From Tenebrio molitor (Eukaryota; Arthropoda; Insecta; Coleoptera; Tenebrionidae), in assembly GCF_963966145.1 (NCBI RefSeq), contig NC_091056.1, positions 4,428,217-4,492,216 on the forward strand: a DNA stretch of 64,000 nt, written 5' to 3'. The notes beneath the pieces are model-generated. The model searched no databases, was not told the origin of the DNA, and saw nothing but the letters and a program-made list of their open reading frames with translations. Below are positions 45,276 to 56,889 of the stretch, one piece after another (positions within the stretch are counted from its first letter, which is position 1; the number at the start of each line of letters is the position of its first letter). The position numbers were made by a program, and so were the translations under genes.

Positions 45276-46006
45276 GATTGCGCGAACGACAGGACCTGGA
45301 CGTACTGTAATTGGTTTGTTGGCAATTGACGTTTAAGCGCGTTTGAGCGGTCGGAGTGGCTTTTTTGCGTTTTTCATTGAAATCTTCTGACCATCAAAAG
45401 CGTTCTCGATTCTAATTTGTAGATTACCTAGATGAGCTCAATGCGCTCAGAGCTTACAGATAGAGCCCGTAGAGGTGTTTTACCATTACCTCGCTTATTT
45501 AAAAAAGGCACCCGTTGCTTGTGAGCTTCTTGTCATCCGATGTCACGATTCACTACTAAAGTGCGTCTATCGATATTTTGAAACGACTTTTTAAACACTA
45601 GTTAACATTTTGGGTCGTTTACGATGGTCTCATTACTGGGGGATTATTTACCTACCCTTTAACAAAAACTCTCGATGGTACCCGCGAATTATTGTGGATC
45701 GGTTACTCACCGCTTTTACGACAATCTTTGTTAGCGGGCAATAAACCACTGAAGGAAACAAAAGGTCGTTTTAAAATATCCATAGACGGACTTTACTACC
45801 TGCTGAAAGTATACTCAAGATTCAAAATGAGTAGTAGATATTATTGTGGATGCAGTTGTGAAGGACGTGATTGGGAATGATTCGGTACGTTTTTGAAACA
45901 AAACGCAAGTTTTATCGTTTTTAGGTCGTTGTAATTATTTGTTCTTGAAAATATCACTAGATATGCCCACACGTTAATTGCAGGCCCAGTAACGAGACGA
46001 AATTAC
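45276..46006 (+). other. Probable 5' UTR of the R2 relic
   Basis: I see no coding sequence. I looked for 28S sequence ending in CTTAAGG, which would mark an intact R2 5' junction, and did not find it. Confidence 0.35.
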
Positions 46007-46951
46007 ATGTTCAATCCTGGCCCACAGGCCGGGGCCCCTGCTAGCGAGGGGGCGGCGAGAGTCAGAGGAGAGCCGCCCAGTTTCCAGTGTCCGCATTGTG
46101 TTAGAGTGCTGACAACCGCCAGTGGACGTGGATTGCACGTCAAGAAAGCACACCCGGCGGATGGAACGCAGAGTCTTCGCGAATTTTGGACGCGTGAGCT
46201 CTATCGGTCAATGGATGGGAGGGCACTTAGGGAGTCTGTGAGAGAAACTCCGAGTACACAGTGGCTCCGCTGCTGTACCCGTGCCATACCAGCCAGAGAC
46301 TGGCTCAATTACATTTCCGTTCATATAAATGCATTACCATCGCATGTTCGAACATCACGTGGCAGACGTGACGGCGTGGATGTGACCTGTAGGGGCGGAT
46401 GTTTGACAGCTGAAACCCCTGCTCACTGCATCCAGGTTTGTCACCGAACCCACGGCGGGTGAGTGTTGCGACACGATGCCATCGCGAAGGCGCTGTCAGT
46501 ACATCTTACGCAGCGGGGTTGGAGTGTTAGGAGAGAAGTCTCCTATCAGACGGTTGTTGGGGTCCGACGACGCGACATTGTCGCTTCACGGGGGCGCGAA
46601 ATCGCCGTCGTGGACGTGCAAGTTGTCGCAACTAACCCTTCTCTGGACAGCGCACACCGCAAAAAGGTCGCCAAGTATCGTGACGAGGCTCAGCTCGCCA
46701 CGTGCTTGGTGCGAAGAGCTTCGGTACAACCAAGGAGGAGAGCGGAAGAAGAAACGCAAGTGCGATTTGCCAGCGCAACCATCTCGTGGCGAGGTGTCTG
46801 GTCTTCCGAGTCCGCGCGGTTCCTACGTGAGTTGGGGCTGACGGACCTGGAGCTGGCACAATACAGCACCTACGCATTGCGCGGCTCTTGGATGAACTGG
46901 GTAAGGTTTGGTGCGCCTACGTCCTTTCGGATGGGGCGTGGGCGCCCGTAA
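46007..46951 (+). pseudogene. R2 retrotransposon ORF, zinc finger joined in frame to endonuclease
   Basis: The ORF starts with an R2-type CCHH finger (FQCPHCVRVLTTASGRGLHV..H) and then, with no RT, enters the post-RT region (LREFWTRELYRSMDGRALRE). It continues with the CCHC knuckle (CRGGCLTAETPAHCIQVC) and the restriction-like endonuclease (VGVRRRDIVASRG ... VVDVQVV). A normal R2 protein exceeds 1000 residues; this is about 314, so some 700 are deleted between codons near 46160-46175. One stop (46460) follows HRTHGG, where the family usually has Arg, so CGA to TGA is likely. RRDIV replaces the usual RPDIV. R2 copies itself into 28S genes by target-primed reverse transcription; this product could not. 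Confidence 0.85.
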
Positions 46952-47242
46952 AATCTCCGAAGATGATCGTCAAACCATTTGGTTTCTACATCTCTCTGTT
47001 CCCTTCAGGAACGGACTAAGTTTCATCGTTTCTAATTTTTGCCGTCAAGTATGTTGCAGGTTCGTCGGATGGAGAAACGAGAAGGATCCGTTGGCAGATC
47101 CCAGTCCATATCCTTTTCCATGTCATCTCATTTGCCACCCGTAAATCCTGGCTGATATGATGATACTGGGTCTCACTCCCGAGCGCTAGATTCATTTCAA
47201 TCTAGTTTAAACGCAATGAAGGAGGTTTCCAACCGGATCTGA
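46952..47242 (+). other. R2 3' UTR
   Basis: This non-coding stretch lies between the ORF and the exact 28S junction; in R2 it folds into the structure recognised by the RT. It ends GGATCTGA just before TAGCCAAATG. Confidence 0.7.
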
Positions 47243-47466
47243 TAGCCAAATGCCTCGTCAATGGATTAATGAGATTCCCACTGTCCCTACCTATTATCTA
47301 GCGAAACCACTGCCAAGGGAACGGGCTTGGAAAAATTAGCGGGGAAAGAAGACCCTGTTGAGCTTAACTCTAGTCTGGCACTGTAAGGAGACATGAGAGG
47401 TGTAGCATAAGTGGGAGATGGCAACATCACCGGTGAAATACCACTACTTTCATCGTTTCTTTACTT
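47243..47466 (+). rRNA. 28S rRNA fragment, downstream side of the R2 site
   Basis: TAGCCAAATGCCTCGTCA starts exactly at the first base after the R2 cut site. The text runs through the conserved GATTCCCACTGTCCCTACCT, GGGGAAAGAAGACCCTGTTG and GTAGCATAAGTGGGAGATGG to CTTTACTT. About 21 bases usually found after CCTCGTCA are missing at about 47260, and AATGAG stands for AACGAG. It is a relic fragment, not a working gene. Confidence 0.92.
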
Positions 47467-47481
47467 TGTTTTAAAAACATT

Positions 47482-47506
47482 GCGATGGCCCCAGCGGGTG
47501 TTGACG

Positions 47507-47540
<34 letters not shown>

Positions 47541-47541
47541 T

Positions 47542-47582
<41 letters not shown>
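47482..47582 (+). rRNA. 28S rRNA fragment, upstream side of the R2 site
   Basis: GTTGACGCAATGTGATTTCT to GGGTAAACGGCGGGAGTAA is conserved 28S that normally precedes the R2 site, ending about 19 bases short of it. It lies after the downstream fragment, so the order is that of two neighbouring rDNA units with everything between them lost. Confidence 0.88.
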
Positions 47583-48240
47583 GCAGACGTGTCGCTCCGT
47601 GTTATAAACAATAAACCCAACCTCCAAATCTCGAGTGTGCGCGCGAGTTGTGTGCTCCCGCCGAACATAAACATTTATTCAAGTCGAATCCCCGTGAGCC
47701 CCAGTGTGCCCCCATAACCACCACCTTGTGCCCGTCCATCTGGTGCGCCGTTTCAAGGGGGTCACTCCTGTGAAGACAGCGTCGTGATCCGTCGATTTTT
47801 GGCGCCACGGCGGCCGTTTAAAAACATCAGCTACCCAGATCACAGGAGGTAGCAAGACGTGTCGCAGCTGCACCGCAGTAAACGCTGCAGTTCGGGAATC
47901 GGACTTAGAAAAATTTCGAGAGGCTGGAAAATTCGGGGCTCGTCGACTCTGGTGGATGACGCTAAGTCCCTGGAGACAGGAAACAATCAAAGAGTGCCCC
48001 CCCCCTACCATTGGACTCTTCCGAGTGTGCCCGAAAGCTCCGGGACCAAAAGCACGAAGCTCCCAGGATTGAGCTTTTCGAAACTTTTAAGTTCAACTTT
48101 CACCAGGAACAGAAGGCTCATCGAGCTTTTTGTGCTTTTGGCTAAAACACCTATTCCCGGACTTTGAGACCCTTGCTCGGTTCATCTCGGCCTCCTGAAC
48201 TCGACATCATCGTGAAGCACATCTATCTTGCTCATCTGGG
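47583..48240 (+). mobile_element. 5' part of a second R2-like element
   Basis: It starts GCAGACGTGTC directly after 28S, as does the element at 58309. Later parts are also shared: AAGCTC-rich sequence, CATCGAGCTTTTTGTGCTTT and GGCTAAAACACC at about 48040-48160 match 59160-59285. There is no coding region; it is cut off before any ORF. Confidence 0.65.
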
Positions 48241-48600
48241 GCCATTTTTCTAATATTTCGAAACGGATTCAAAAATTTGAAGAATTTCAAAAGTTGTTAG
48301 AGATTAAACCCCACGAAATGCTGAGACCCTGCCAAATGAGGTGGTTATCTTAACAAATAAAAAAAACATGAAACAATTTCCTATGTTTTTACCTAACTGT
48401 ATTTTGTTTTAGACGGTGGTGGATCGAATTTTGATGTTATGGGATTCTCTGAACTTGTTTTTTTCAGATCATGTATCTGAGAATAATGAGTTACTTCATA
48501 CTGAAGATAAACTGTTACATACAAGAGCTGAAAAATCCAATCTATAAAGTATGTGTCTTATTCTTGTCATATGTGTTAGATTATTATTATTATAAAAAAT
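48241..48600. other. AT-rich non-coding stretch
   Basis: I see no gene or recognisable repeat. Confidence 0.3.
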
Positions 48601-48601
48601 G

Positions 48602-48925
48602 TTGTTACACAGTCTAGGACTGGTTTTACAAATCTATGAGGGGCGTGATGACCAACTCAATAGACAGGGACCAATGGCTTAACGTGACTTCCGAATCACG
48701 ATAAAAAAAAAATTGTTACACAGTCTAGGACTGGTTTACAAATCTATGGGGGGCATGATGACCAACTCAATAGACCGGGACCAATGGCTTAACGTGACTT
48801 CCGAATCACGAGACAGAATATGGCCTTTTTTTTTAAATTATTTTCAATTTCGCCCTGGGTCGGAATCGAACCCGCCACCCTCGCGTCCCTGAGCCGAAAC
48901 GGACTCCCTTAGGCTATATTCTGCC
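48602..48925 (-). repeat. tRNA-derived SINE with duplicated body
   Basis: On the minus strand the head (from about 48920) reads TAGCCTAAGGGAGTCCG, an A-box-like sequence, then GGTTCGATTCC, a good B box; both would form a pol III promoter. The body unit with GGACCAATGGCTTAACGTGA and TTCCGAATCACG is present twice in tandem (48712-48811 and 48602-48703), joined by an A-rich spacer. The tRNA head could otherwise be taken for a tRNA gene, but it lacks a proper cloverleaf end. Confidence 0.7.
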
Positions 48926-48927
48926 TT

Positions 48928-49186
48928 ATTATTATTATTATTATTCAAAGAACCCAACAGAAGAATTCCAATTATAGGGTTCTGTTAAAATTTAATGACA
49001 TCAAGAGAATAGAAAAGTACCTGTATAGTCTGAATGCTCTAGATTGACATCAGTTGCATATGCAAATGTATCAGATACTGCTAAAGTTTCTCGATTTGAC
49101 GCAGTTCAAGGTACAAGAAAATAGGTCCAATTGGCAATGCAGGTCATTTGCCAATCTGCACATGTTGCACAATGGTGAAAATTTGC
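48928..49186 (-). other. 3' UTR and (AAT)n tail of the CR1/Jockey-type LINE
   Basis: On the minus strand the LINE runs out into AATAATAATAATAATAAT (48928-48947) and abuts the SINE head directly. Sequence between the tail and the ORF2 stop is non-coding. Confidence 0.6.
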
Positions 49187-51988
49187 CTACGTCTGTTCTA
49201 TGAGCTGGCAGATAAAAGAGTCTATAATGCCGCGATTTCCAGCATTAAATGCTAACTGGGATAAGATTTCCGAACAGTCTAAAATATTATGCAGGAGTTT
49301 GAAAGCAAATGTTGCTAACGCTTTTTTACAAGAAGTAGCAAAGCTGACACAGTCAAAACGATTTAGAAGATATGTCTGCGCAATACCAATGGGAGGATAT
49401 TCACCAACATCCCGAAGATAAAGGTATTTTAGAAATTTTCGTATGGTCTGCTCTAGTTTAGCTGCTTGAATATTATGATGCGGCTGCCATATGATGCAAG
49501 CATAGTGAAGTTTACTTCTTACAAATGCATTAAAAAGCATTGTGAGAGTACGACTGCTTTGGAAATCCCGCGAGTTTCGAATCAAAAACCCCAGCTGCTT
49601 CATAGAATCAGACACCATATGATCAATATGGCTTGTAAACGATAACTTACGGTCAAAAATTACACCAAGATCCTTTACTGTTTCTGGCCTGTTCAAGAGA
49701 TTCAAACTTAAGGTGTAATCGAATCTGATATTTTCCTTTTTCAAAGAAAAAGACATCACTTGACATTTGTTGATGTTGAGACTGAGCTTGTTTCTTGTAC
49801 ACCAGTTCATTATTTCGTCCAAGTTTGCCTGTAGCGTAACACAGTCAGACCATTCGCTAATTTGTTTCAACAACTTGGCATCATCGGCAAACAAGAAAAA
49901 AGGTACAGTTAGTTTGTCACCAATATCATTAATAAAAACCAGAAACAGCAAAGGACCCAAAACAGAGCCCTGTGGTACACCCGAAGTGACATCTATAGAC
50001 CCTGAGTCATACCCATAACAATGGACGTACTGCTTTCTACCTTGCAGCTAGGAACAGAAAAACTTCACCAACATAGGAGAAGCACCGACAAACTGAAGCT
50101 TTTGGATTAAAATGTTATGATCCAGGGAGTCAAATGCCTTTGAAAAGTCAAGATATACTACATCAGTTTGGAAACCCTTATCGATAGAGTCAGATATGAG
50201 TTGTGTAGCGCAGAAAAGATTGGTAGTTGTGGATCTACCACGCATGAATCCATGTTGACTGGGTGATATTACCTAATTTAGAAAGTGCAAAATACAATTG
50301 GTCGAAGATCAGAGACTCAAAAATCTTAGCAAAATTATTAATTATTGAGATTGGTCTGTAGTTTTCTATCAACCTTCGATCTTTAGATTTATGAGTAGGC
50401 AGAATTTTTAAAATTTTCCAAATTTCCGGGAAAGTCCCCGTCTTTATGCAGAGATTGAAGAGCACAGACATAGGCTGCGATAACACACTAGCACAGTCTT
50501 TCACAAAAAAGGCAGGAATCCCGTCAGGGCCTTGAACATAGTTTGACTTAATTCTTTTTATGGACTGAAATACCTCATCAGCAGAAACAGAGCATAAACA
50601 TATGTTATTGTGGTTAGATATCGAATCGAATTTAGTGTAAACAGCAGCTGGGTCACTGTAGATTGATTGAAAAAATTTGGAAAAAGCATCCACAATATTT
50701 ACTGGTCCCGATATAGTTGACTTACCAATCGACATGCAAGAAGGCAAACCAGTGCCTCGCCTCTTTTGTCTGAGATATTGCCAGAACTTCTTAGGATTCT
50801 CGTTAATGTTTCGTTCTGAACTTGCGACAAATTTTTTATATGCCAGCGATATATCACTCTTAATACTGCCTCTTAATTCTCTAAAAGATACAAGATACTC
50901 GGGATTTTTAAATTTCATGTAACGCCGACGAAGTTTGTTCTTGATTTGTACATTCTTAATTATTTGCGGAGTGAACCATACAGGATATTTGTGCTTTTTA
51001 TTTTTATATTTAGGTACATGATCATTTAAGATTTTATATAAAATATTGTAACATGAATCAGAGGCGGTATTAACATCATCACTGCTGCTTTCAATAGAAG
51101 ACCAGTCAGCATCAATCATTCCATGATATAGATCTGGAAAATTTGCTTTCCGGAAGTTATAGCTTGTTATATCTGCAGCACGCTTTAAAAAACGAGAAAG
51201 CGGACTATTTAGAGCAATAGACACACAGAGGGATGGATGATAGTGATCCTTATCAACCAAGGGGTCATTAGAAGCGGTAACCATAACATCGGAGTCTCTC
51301 ACATTGGAAAGGACGAGATCAAGACACTTGCCATTAACATTGGGTATATTATTGAACTGCTTGAGGTTAAAAAATTGTATCAACTGCGACATGGCAATCA
51401 TCTTAGCAGATGGCTGCACTGATTGTTTAATATTGACAAATTCGGGCAAATTGAAGTCACCAAGAATAAGCAAGTTCGAGGAATTAAGGCTATCCAATGT
51501 AAGAAGTGCATCAACAACAGAGCGAAAATATTCAACAGTCAGAGAGGGGGGAAATAAATGACAAGTACAATAGTATTAAAATTACTTAACATAGAGGAGA
51601 CTCTAACCGCTACTACCTCAACCAGGTGTAAAGAATCAAGAGGAGTATTACTGAGATTAATTTGTTGACTAAACAATGTCGTTTTCACCGCTAGGAGTAC
51701 ACCACCTCCATGAGATTTATTGGAACAACAAAAATTTCGATCCTTCCTGAATACAGTATAAGTCTGGTTAAACAATTCATTGTTACCCAAGCCATCATGT
51801 AACCAAGTTTCCGCAATGGCTATCAGATCAAAGTCACAAGAAGCAGCAGAGTTAAAAAAAGTAACGGTTTTGGAGTTTAAGCCACGGACATTTTGATAAT
51901 ATATACTCAGAGCTGAAGAAGAACTAAACTCCCTTAATTGGCAACTATTTTTAACTTCCTGATTGTGTTCACTAAGACTTTCGTTCAA
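49187..51988 (-). pseudogene. CR1/Jockey-type LINE ORF2 (endonuclease and RT), few lesions
   Basis: Reading 51988 downward, the APE-type endonuclease (LSIYYQNVRGLNSK, LIAIAETWL, NLLILGDFNLPEF) is followed by a linker. RT comes next with NYRPISIINNFAKIFESLIF, VVYLDFSKAFDSLDHNIL, GPLLFLVFINDI and the active site FFLFADDAKLL (near 49890), then the thumb and a C-terminal region. Lesions are a frameshift in a G-run near 51545, one near 50240 and a stop at 50048. It would nick DNA and reverse transcribe its own RNA. With ORF1 just upstream this is nearly full length. Confidence 0.88.
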
Positions 51989-52035
51989 ACAGTTGTTACA
52001 AGTTTTGCCAATGGAGACCGAGCACGAAAGATTTT

Positions 52036-53260
52036 CTAGTTTTTTGACGAAACCAAAGAAGAAGGAATTTCAAACAAATTGCGTTTGAAATTATTTATTG
52101 CATATTTATTGGCAGTGCATCGGTCATGTTCCCATGCCGCATGAGCAACGTCGGTGTCTTTGGGTTTGTTCTTTAACGAAATGCAGTTTATGCATTTTTT
52201 GAAGTCACGAGGCGCATCACACACCTTAATTTCGTGGTCACCCGCATAAACAGGACAACAGACTTTCTGATTACACTGCCGAGACATATGATTAAAGCCA
52301 TTACAATTGAAACAACGAGGGACCGAAAGGGCATCAAATACCGAGCAACTGGTTAGTCCGATCAGAATATTGCCACGATCAAGAATCCGAGAGTAGGACA
52401 ATGTGTCGACCTGCACTTCTGCCTGAAACTTTTTCTTATTTTTAGCTGTAGGTCAGTGACGCATTAAACCGCAACTAGAGGGATCTATTATCAAGTCAGA
52501 ATTTTGACTTAAAAGGTACGTGATAATGTCTTCCTTAACTATGTCTTCTGATATACCCACAACTCGAGTCTTAGGACGAAGTGAACTAACTAATTTCACA
52601 TTATATTTACGGCCAAGCTTTTCCATTGCAATCTGCTCCAATTTGTCTTGACCTGCCCCATCCTTACAAGAAATAATTAGACCACCACCAGATACAGGTG
52701 AAACTTGATTTATATTAATTTTACCCTGCTTGAGGCCGACGTTGCGCAAAATATCAGACTGTGTTTGTGTAATAGGCTGATTAGAATCCTTCGGCTTAAT
52801 CACAATTTTTTTTACCTGTCGCTTGTTTTGTTTTGGCTGCATAGGAAGAAGCAGAGCATTGGTGACTCGGAGAGATATTTTTTTCCGTAAGACATTTAAC
52901 CAAGTCTATATTAGATTGCTTGAGAACCTCGATCTGAGCAGATAGCTCACTTTTCACAAAATCAACTTCTTTACTGACAATGTTACGAACGTATTTTAAG
53001 AAGATATTCTCCTCCAAACCGGTTTGTTGGTTGGTTGGATCCGATGAAAGTGAAGGCGCTTCGAAAACCCCATTGCAGTCGATACGCAGAATTTTAAAAT
53101 GTGCGGAACGGCTCTGGATCCTCATGAACACCACTGCCTCATCGGCACACAAACCCGCGCAAGAAAAGTGCATCCCTCGACCACATAAATCACATGAAAG
53201 CGAAACATCCCGATCAACCGCGGCATTGCAGCCCGGACAGTTACTCTGCGAGGCGGCCAT
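52036..53260 (-). pseudogene. CR1/Jockey-type LINE ORF1 with PHD-like finger and zinc knuckles
   Basis: From the ATG at 53260 a PHD-like Cys/His finger (CPGCNAAVDRDVSLSCDLCG then H..C) and a coiled segment come first. After a frameshift near 52830 an RRM-like region follows (LRPKTRVVGISEDIVKED). After another near 52455, three knuckles (CFNCNGFNHMSRQC, CCPVYAGDHEIKVC, CINCISLKN...) close the frame at 52036. The same order is seen in the split ORF1 at 11.7-14.5 kb. It is an RNA-binding chaperone of the element. In the second knuckle Tyr replaces the expected Cys of a CxxC pair. Confidence 0.82.
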
Positions 53261-53409
53261 AATCTAGCCAAAAATTTTATACCCTGAAAATACAAAAGAT
53301 AGATATTATTAATCAGATGAATTTACTTTTTTAAAGCCAAGAAACCCAAATTCATTTACTCTATACCAAATTTACCACACTCTATAAAACTTTATTGAAA
53401 AACTATGTA

Positions 53410-54001
53410 AAAAGAAGTGTGATAGAAAAGACTGATATTTCAAAAGTTCCCCGTCCGATCCTGATTATTTTTTAAAACTACAGCACATTTATATGGGAGC
53501 CAATGTTACTCTATTTCTTCAAAATAATGAAGTAGATTCTAAGGAATTAGAAAAGGTTAGAGTAAATGTTTTAGGTTTCTATGTAGAATTGTGTACCCAA
53601 ATCAGAAAAGTTTTAACTTTGATGATAAGCTTTTATTATTTGTAGGATTATTCCACCCAAAGCACGCATTGAGTGGGGAGTATCCGCCCATTGTTGAGGG
53701 TATTCAGTTTTTCCCAAGTTTCTTTTTTTTTGAGAAATTATACTCAGAATGGAGAATTCTTCCAGATATTAATGAATTGAAAAATTACGAACACTGTTCG
53801 TTTACTGATTTTTGGATCAAGGTATTTGATTTAAAAAATGAATTGGAAGAAAAAATATTTCCTAACTTATGCAAGCTAGTAACAGCTATTATGTCCTTCC
53901 CACACTCCTCTGCTAATACAGAGCGTATTTTTTCTAAGCTAAATCTAATCAAATCTGATATACGAAATAGATTAGGGGTCAGTTTACAGAAGCGAAATTA
54001 A
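53410..54001 (+). pseudogene. hAT transposase C-terminal fragment
   Basis: The last part reads FPNLCKLVTAIMSFPHSSAN then TERIFSKLNLIKSDIRNRLG, the hAT dimerisation domain with its catalytic Glu. Upstream, in a shifted frame, is helical sequence typical of the same proteins (near 53450-53600). The first two-thirds of the transposase is missing. It differs from the hATs at 12 kb and 61 kb. Confidence 0.7.
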
Positions 54002-54202
54002 GTTAATCACAATCAAATGCGAGATTAACTGAACAGGTGATCAGATTGAACGAATCGAAGTTTCGGATTCATGTGTTAATGGCGCATTAAATTTTAATTC
54101 GAATTAAATATTTAATTCTCTTTCTATAAACTGGCCCTAAATGTTGAAACTTGCAGTGCAATTATTTTATCTGACTCATCTACTGAACAATGAAACCTGT
54201 TA

Positions 54203-54416
54203 AAGTTTGTCCAGCTAGAGATTGGTTGACATAAGAGTCACTAAATTCTATGTAGAGAAAGTACTACCCAGCGCATGTAAAATTTGAAATATATCCTTCA
54301 AGCAGTAACATTTTTGTCCTGAAATTATGGTCTCATTAATGTATTCTAGTGCATTTTGTAGTGTTGGGTTAATTTAATATAATTTAAAATCTCCCAATCT
54401 CTCACTGGATGAAGTA
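54203..54416. mobile_element. 214-bp TA MITE, copy 3 (inverted)
   Basis: AAGTTTGTCCAGCTAGAGAT to ATCTCTCACTGGATGAAGTA is the reverse complement of the copies at 22449 and 24030. Confidence 0.85.
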
Positions 54417-55030
54417 TATACTTGGACTCCCTCTTCAAGTTTACTGAATAGCAAACCAAAGAATGTTTAAAATATTTAGTATACCTCCTTATTTTTTTGC
54501 ATACAGTTTTTATGTTTCGTTTTATATTTTTATCCACGACTATTGTATAATGTACCCCTTATACGTCTGTTTGCTCGACCTTAATAATACCCATTAATCA
54601 CGGCAGTGATTAATGAGTCATTAATCACTGTTGTCAGAAGCTTCCTTGATTTAGCTACAATATTATATTGTTTTGCTACAAACAATTATTGGTTTTTAAA
54701 ATTTTATCGTGTAAACCACTAAATATTTTCAATTCAGTGCTGTACATATTAAAAAAAAATAAAAAAAATAATTTTCCTTGACCTGATTCGAACACGGGAC
54801 TCGCGGTTGGAAGGCAACCAGCATCTACACACAGCCATCACTAACTTCGAATGTGTGTGTCGTATATCTGTTTCTTAACATACCATGTTTTTCGAAACAT
54901 TTTATAAACCGAAGCGGCTTTTGAAACAAAACAAATTTGACTCAAACCTGTCAACATTATTGTTTGTGCGCGTAGATTTCTCAATGTTTTGATGTTTTGT
55001 GTTAAATTGTGTTAAAAAAACGAACTAAAA
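54417..55030. other. AT-rich stretch with tRNA-like relic
   Basis: On the minus strand 54776-54845 has a B-box-like GTGTTCGAATC and a stem-loop arrangement resembling a tRNA, but the anticodon loop lacks U33 and the acceptor stem does not close. It is read as a tRNA-derived SINE head. Nothing else is recognised. Confidence 0.4.
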
Positions 55031-55219
55031 ATGGATATAGAAAATGAAAATGACTTTTCTTTAACACCACCAGAAATCAGAGAAGCTGCTGAAGTTGCCT
55101 CATTAAATTTATTGCCGGAAAAGTCAAGGAAAGTATGGCCTATGAATCTTTTTTGAACTGGCAAAAGGAAAAGAAAACCACTTCATTTTCTGAATCCACT
55201 TTGTTGGTATACTTTACTG

Positions 55220-56889
55220 CAGGGGCGGCTTCTCCGGGTAGGCAGGGGAGGCAGTGCCTCACCAAATACTTTACTAACCAAAATCTTTTTTAATAGATAA
55301 TTTTTGATTTTTTTTAGTATAAAAATATTTTTATGTTTGTATACTTTTATTTTGTATCTACATTGAATTAATTATTATCGAAGAATAACTGTTGCATGTG
55401 TTAATTTGATTATGTATTTTGTATTTGGCGTGTTTTGCATTCGGCGGCCCCTTCGCTTCGGACTGCAGAGCCCAGAGCGTAGACTTATTCAGAGCGTTCA
55501 GCGTACCGTAGAGGCACCGTAGACTATGCCACGTCTATGCCACGTCTATGCCACGTCTATGCCGCCTAAGCTGTGTGGTTGGTGGAATAAAGAACTGAAT
55601 ACCATCAACCCGTCATATACTGTTATTGGTTACTGCGTGTTAGTAAAGTGCAACTCGAGGCTATGCCTCGGTAGTTTTGTCATTTTCATTGTAGTCGTAA
55701 AATTTTATTTTATATTATGATTATTGTGACTATGAGCGATTAACGGACACAATGGTTGTGTCGAAAAGGTTGGGAAGCGGCGCGGGCGTGAATCATGCGT
55801 TCCTTCAGCTCGACCTCGAACAGAAGTTGAAATTTAATGTTGTTGTTGTTAAACATTGCGGTTTAGTTAGGTTATGCAGGCTAGTGATGGTAAGTAGGTA
55901 AGTAGCAATTTAATAAAAATGATCTCAATGGCAAGTACCAGTCAAGAACAAGAGGCGGTTGTCGTTCCTGTTAACGTCGATCTCGATTTTTTGATAAATA
56001 AATGCCGGTCTTGTAAACTTTCCTACGAAGATAAGTTTTATGTAGATTAAACAGTTAAAGAGACCTTGTCCTGATGTAATTGATCTAAGTAAAACTTTGG
56101 TAACTACTGGTAAACAGAATAGTGCATTTACTAATTCGTGGTAGGTACGGTCGGTGGACAAATAAAACGGGGACACTTAAAATTTAATCTATGTAAATCA
56201 GATCATTGAATTGTCAATATATTTGTCAGTGTCTATATAATATGTCATACCAAAGTTAACCTATTTGTGATAAAGGCGTAATTAAACGATGCAAATTTGT
56301 ACATTTTGACTTATGTGATTGTCATTTTTGTCCCAGTTTTATTTGTCCATCGACTGTACCTACGGAAAATATGATTGGCTTGTTGGCAGTAAATTACTTA
56401 AAAAACTTTTTTTTTATTCTATTCGTGACTAATAATGAGACAGTGTGGACAAAAACAGGGTATTCTGATTTGAACGATTTAGGGCGTGCATTAGAGAAGC
56501 ACAATAAGAGTAAAGAGCATATTGCTTTTGCTTGTAAATTCGTTCTTTTTCGTTTTTTTATAAAAGTTTAGATAAAAATAGCGTACGGGAAAATCGTGAA
56601 ATTATCAAGTCTAATTTATATTGCAATTTTTTTGTGCCAGCAAGAGTTGTCGTTTATTTTCCATAATAACCAATGCATGATATTGTTTTCTTAATGTTAC
56701 TATCATTTTCAAAACATCCAGGTTAGGGAAAAGTGGAGCATCTTGAAATTACGTCTCACCTTTGTAATAATAAGCATTATATCCATCACCACCGTTTAAC
56801 TGGTGCAAGGTCAAAAAAAATAACGCGAAAAAACTGACCAAAAAAATTGCTAGTGCCTACCCGGTTTTGATCTTGACGAGCCGCTACTG
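55220..56889. mobile_element. Non-autonomous hAT with 8-bp duplication, inside the recombinase gene
   Basis: CAGGGGCGGCTTCTCCGGGT and the right end TGACGAGCCGCTACTG are inverted. CTTTACTG stands on both sides (55212-55219, 56890-56897). No transposase is encoded. A 12-bp tandem repeat (TATGCCACGTCT, about three copies) lies at 55527-55563, and a 213-bp MITE is nested at 56146-56358. The right subterminal GTGCCTACCC resembles the left end at 39-80. Confidence 0.92.
56146..56358. mobile_element. 213-bp TA MITE nested in the hAT
   Basis: TACGGTCGGTGGACAAATAA pairs with the right end TTATTTGTCCATCGACTGTA. The TA at each edge and GG/CC flanks fit a Tc1/mariner-type insertion. Confidence 0.7.

Noticed and set aside
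47243..47582. Working 28S rRNA gene
   Set aside because: Only two short pieces, in reversed order and with deletions.
48850..48925. Possible tRNA gene on the minus strand
   Set aside because: A and B boxes are present, but it continues into a SINE body and has no complete cloverleaf.
54776..54845. Possible tRNA gene
   Set aside because: The B box is present, but the anticodon loop lacks U33 and the acceptor stem does not pair; more likely a SINE relic.
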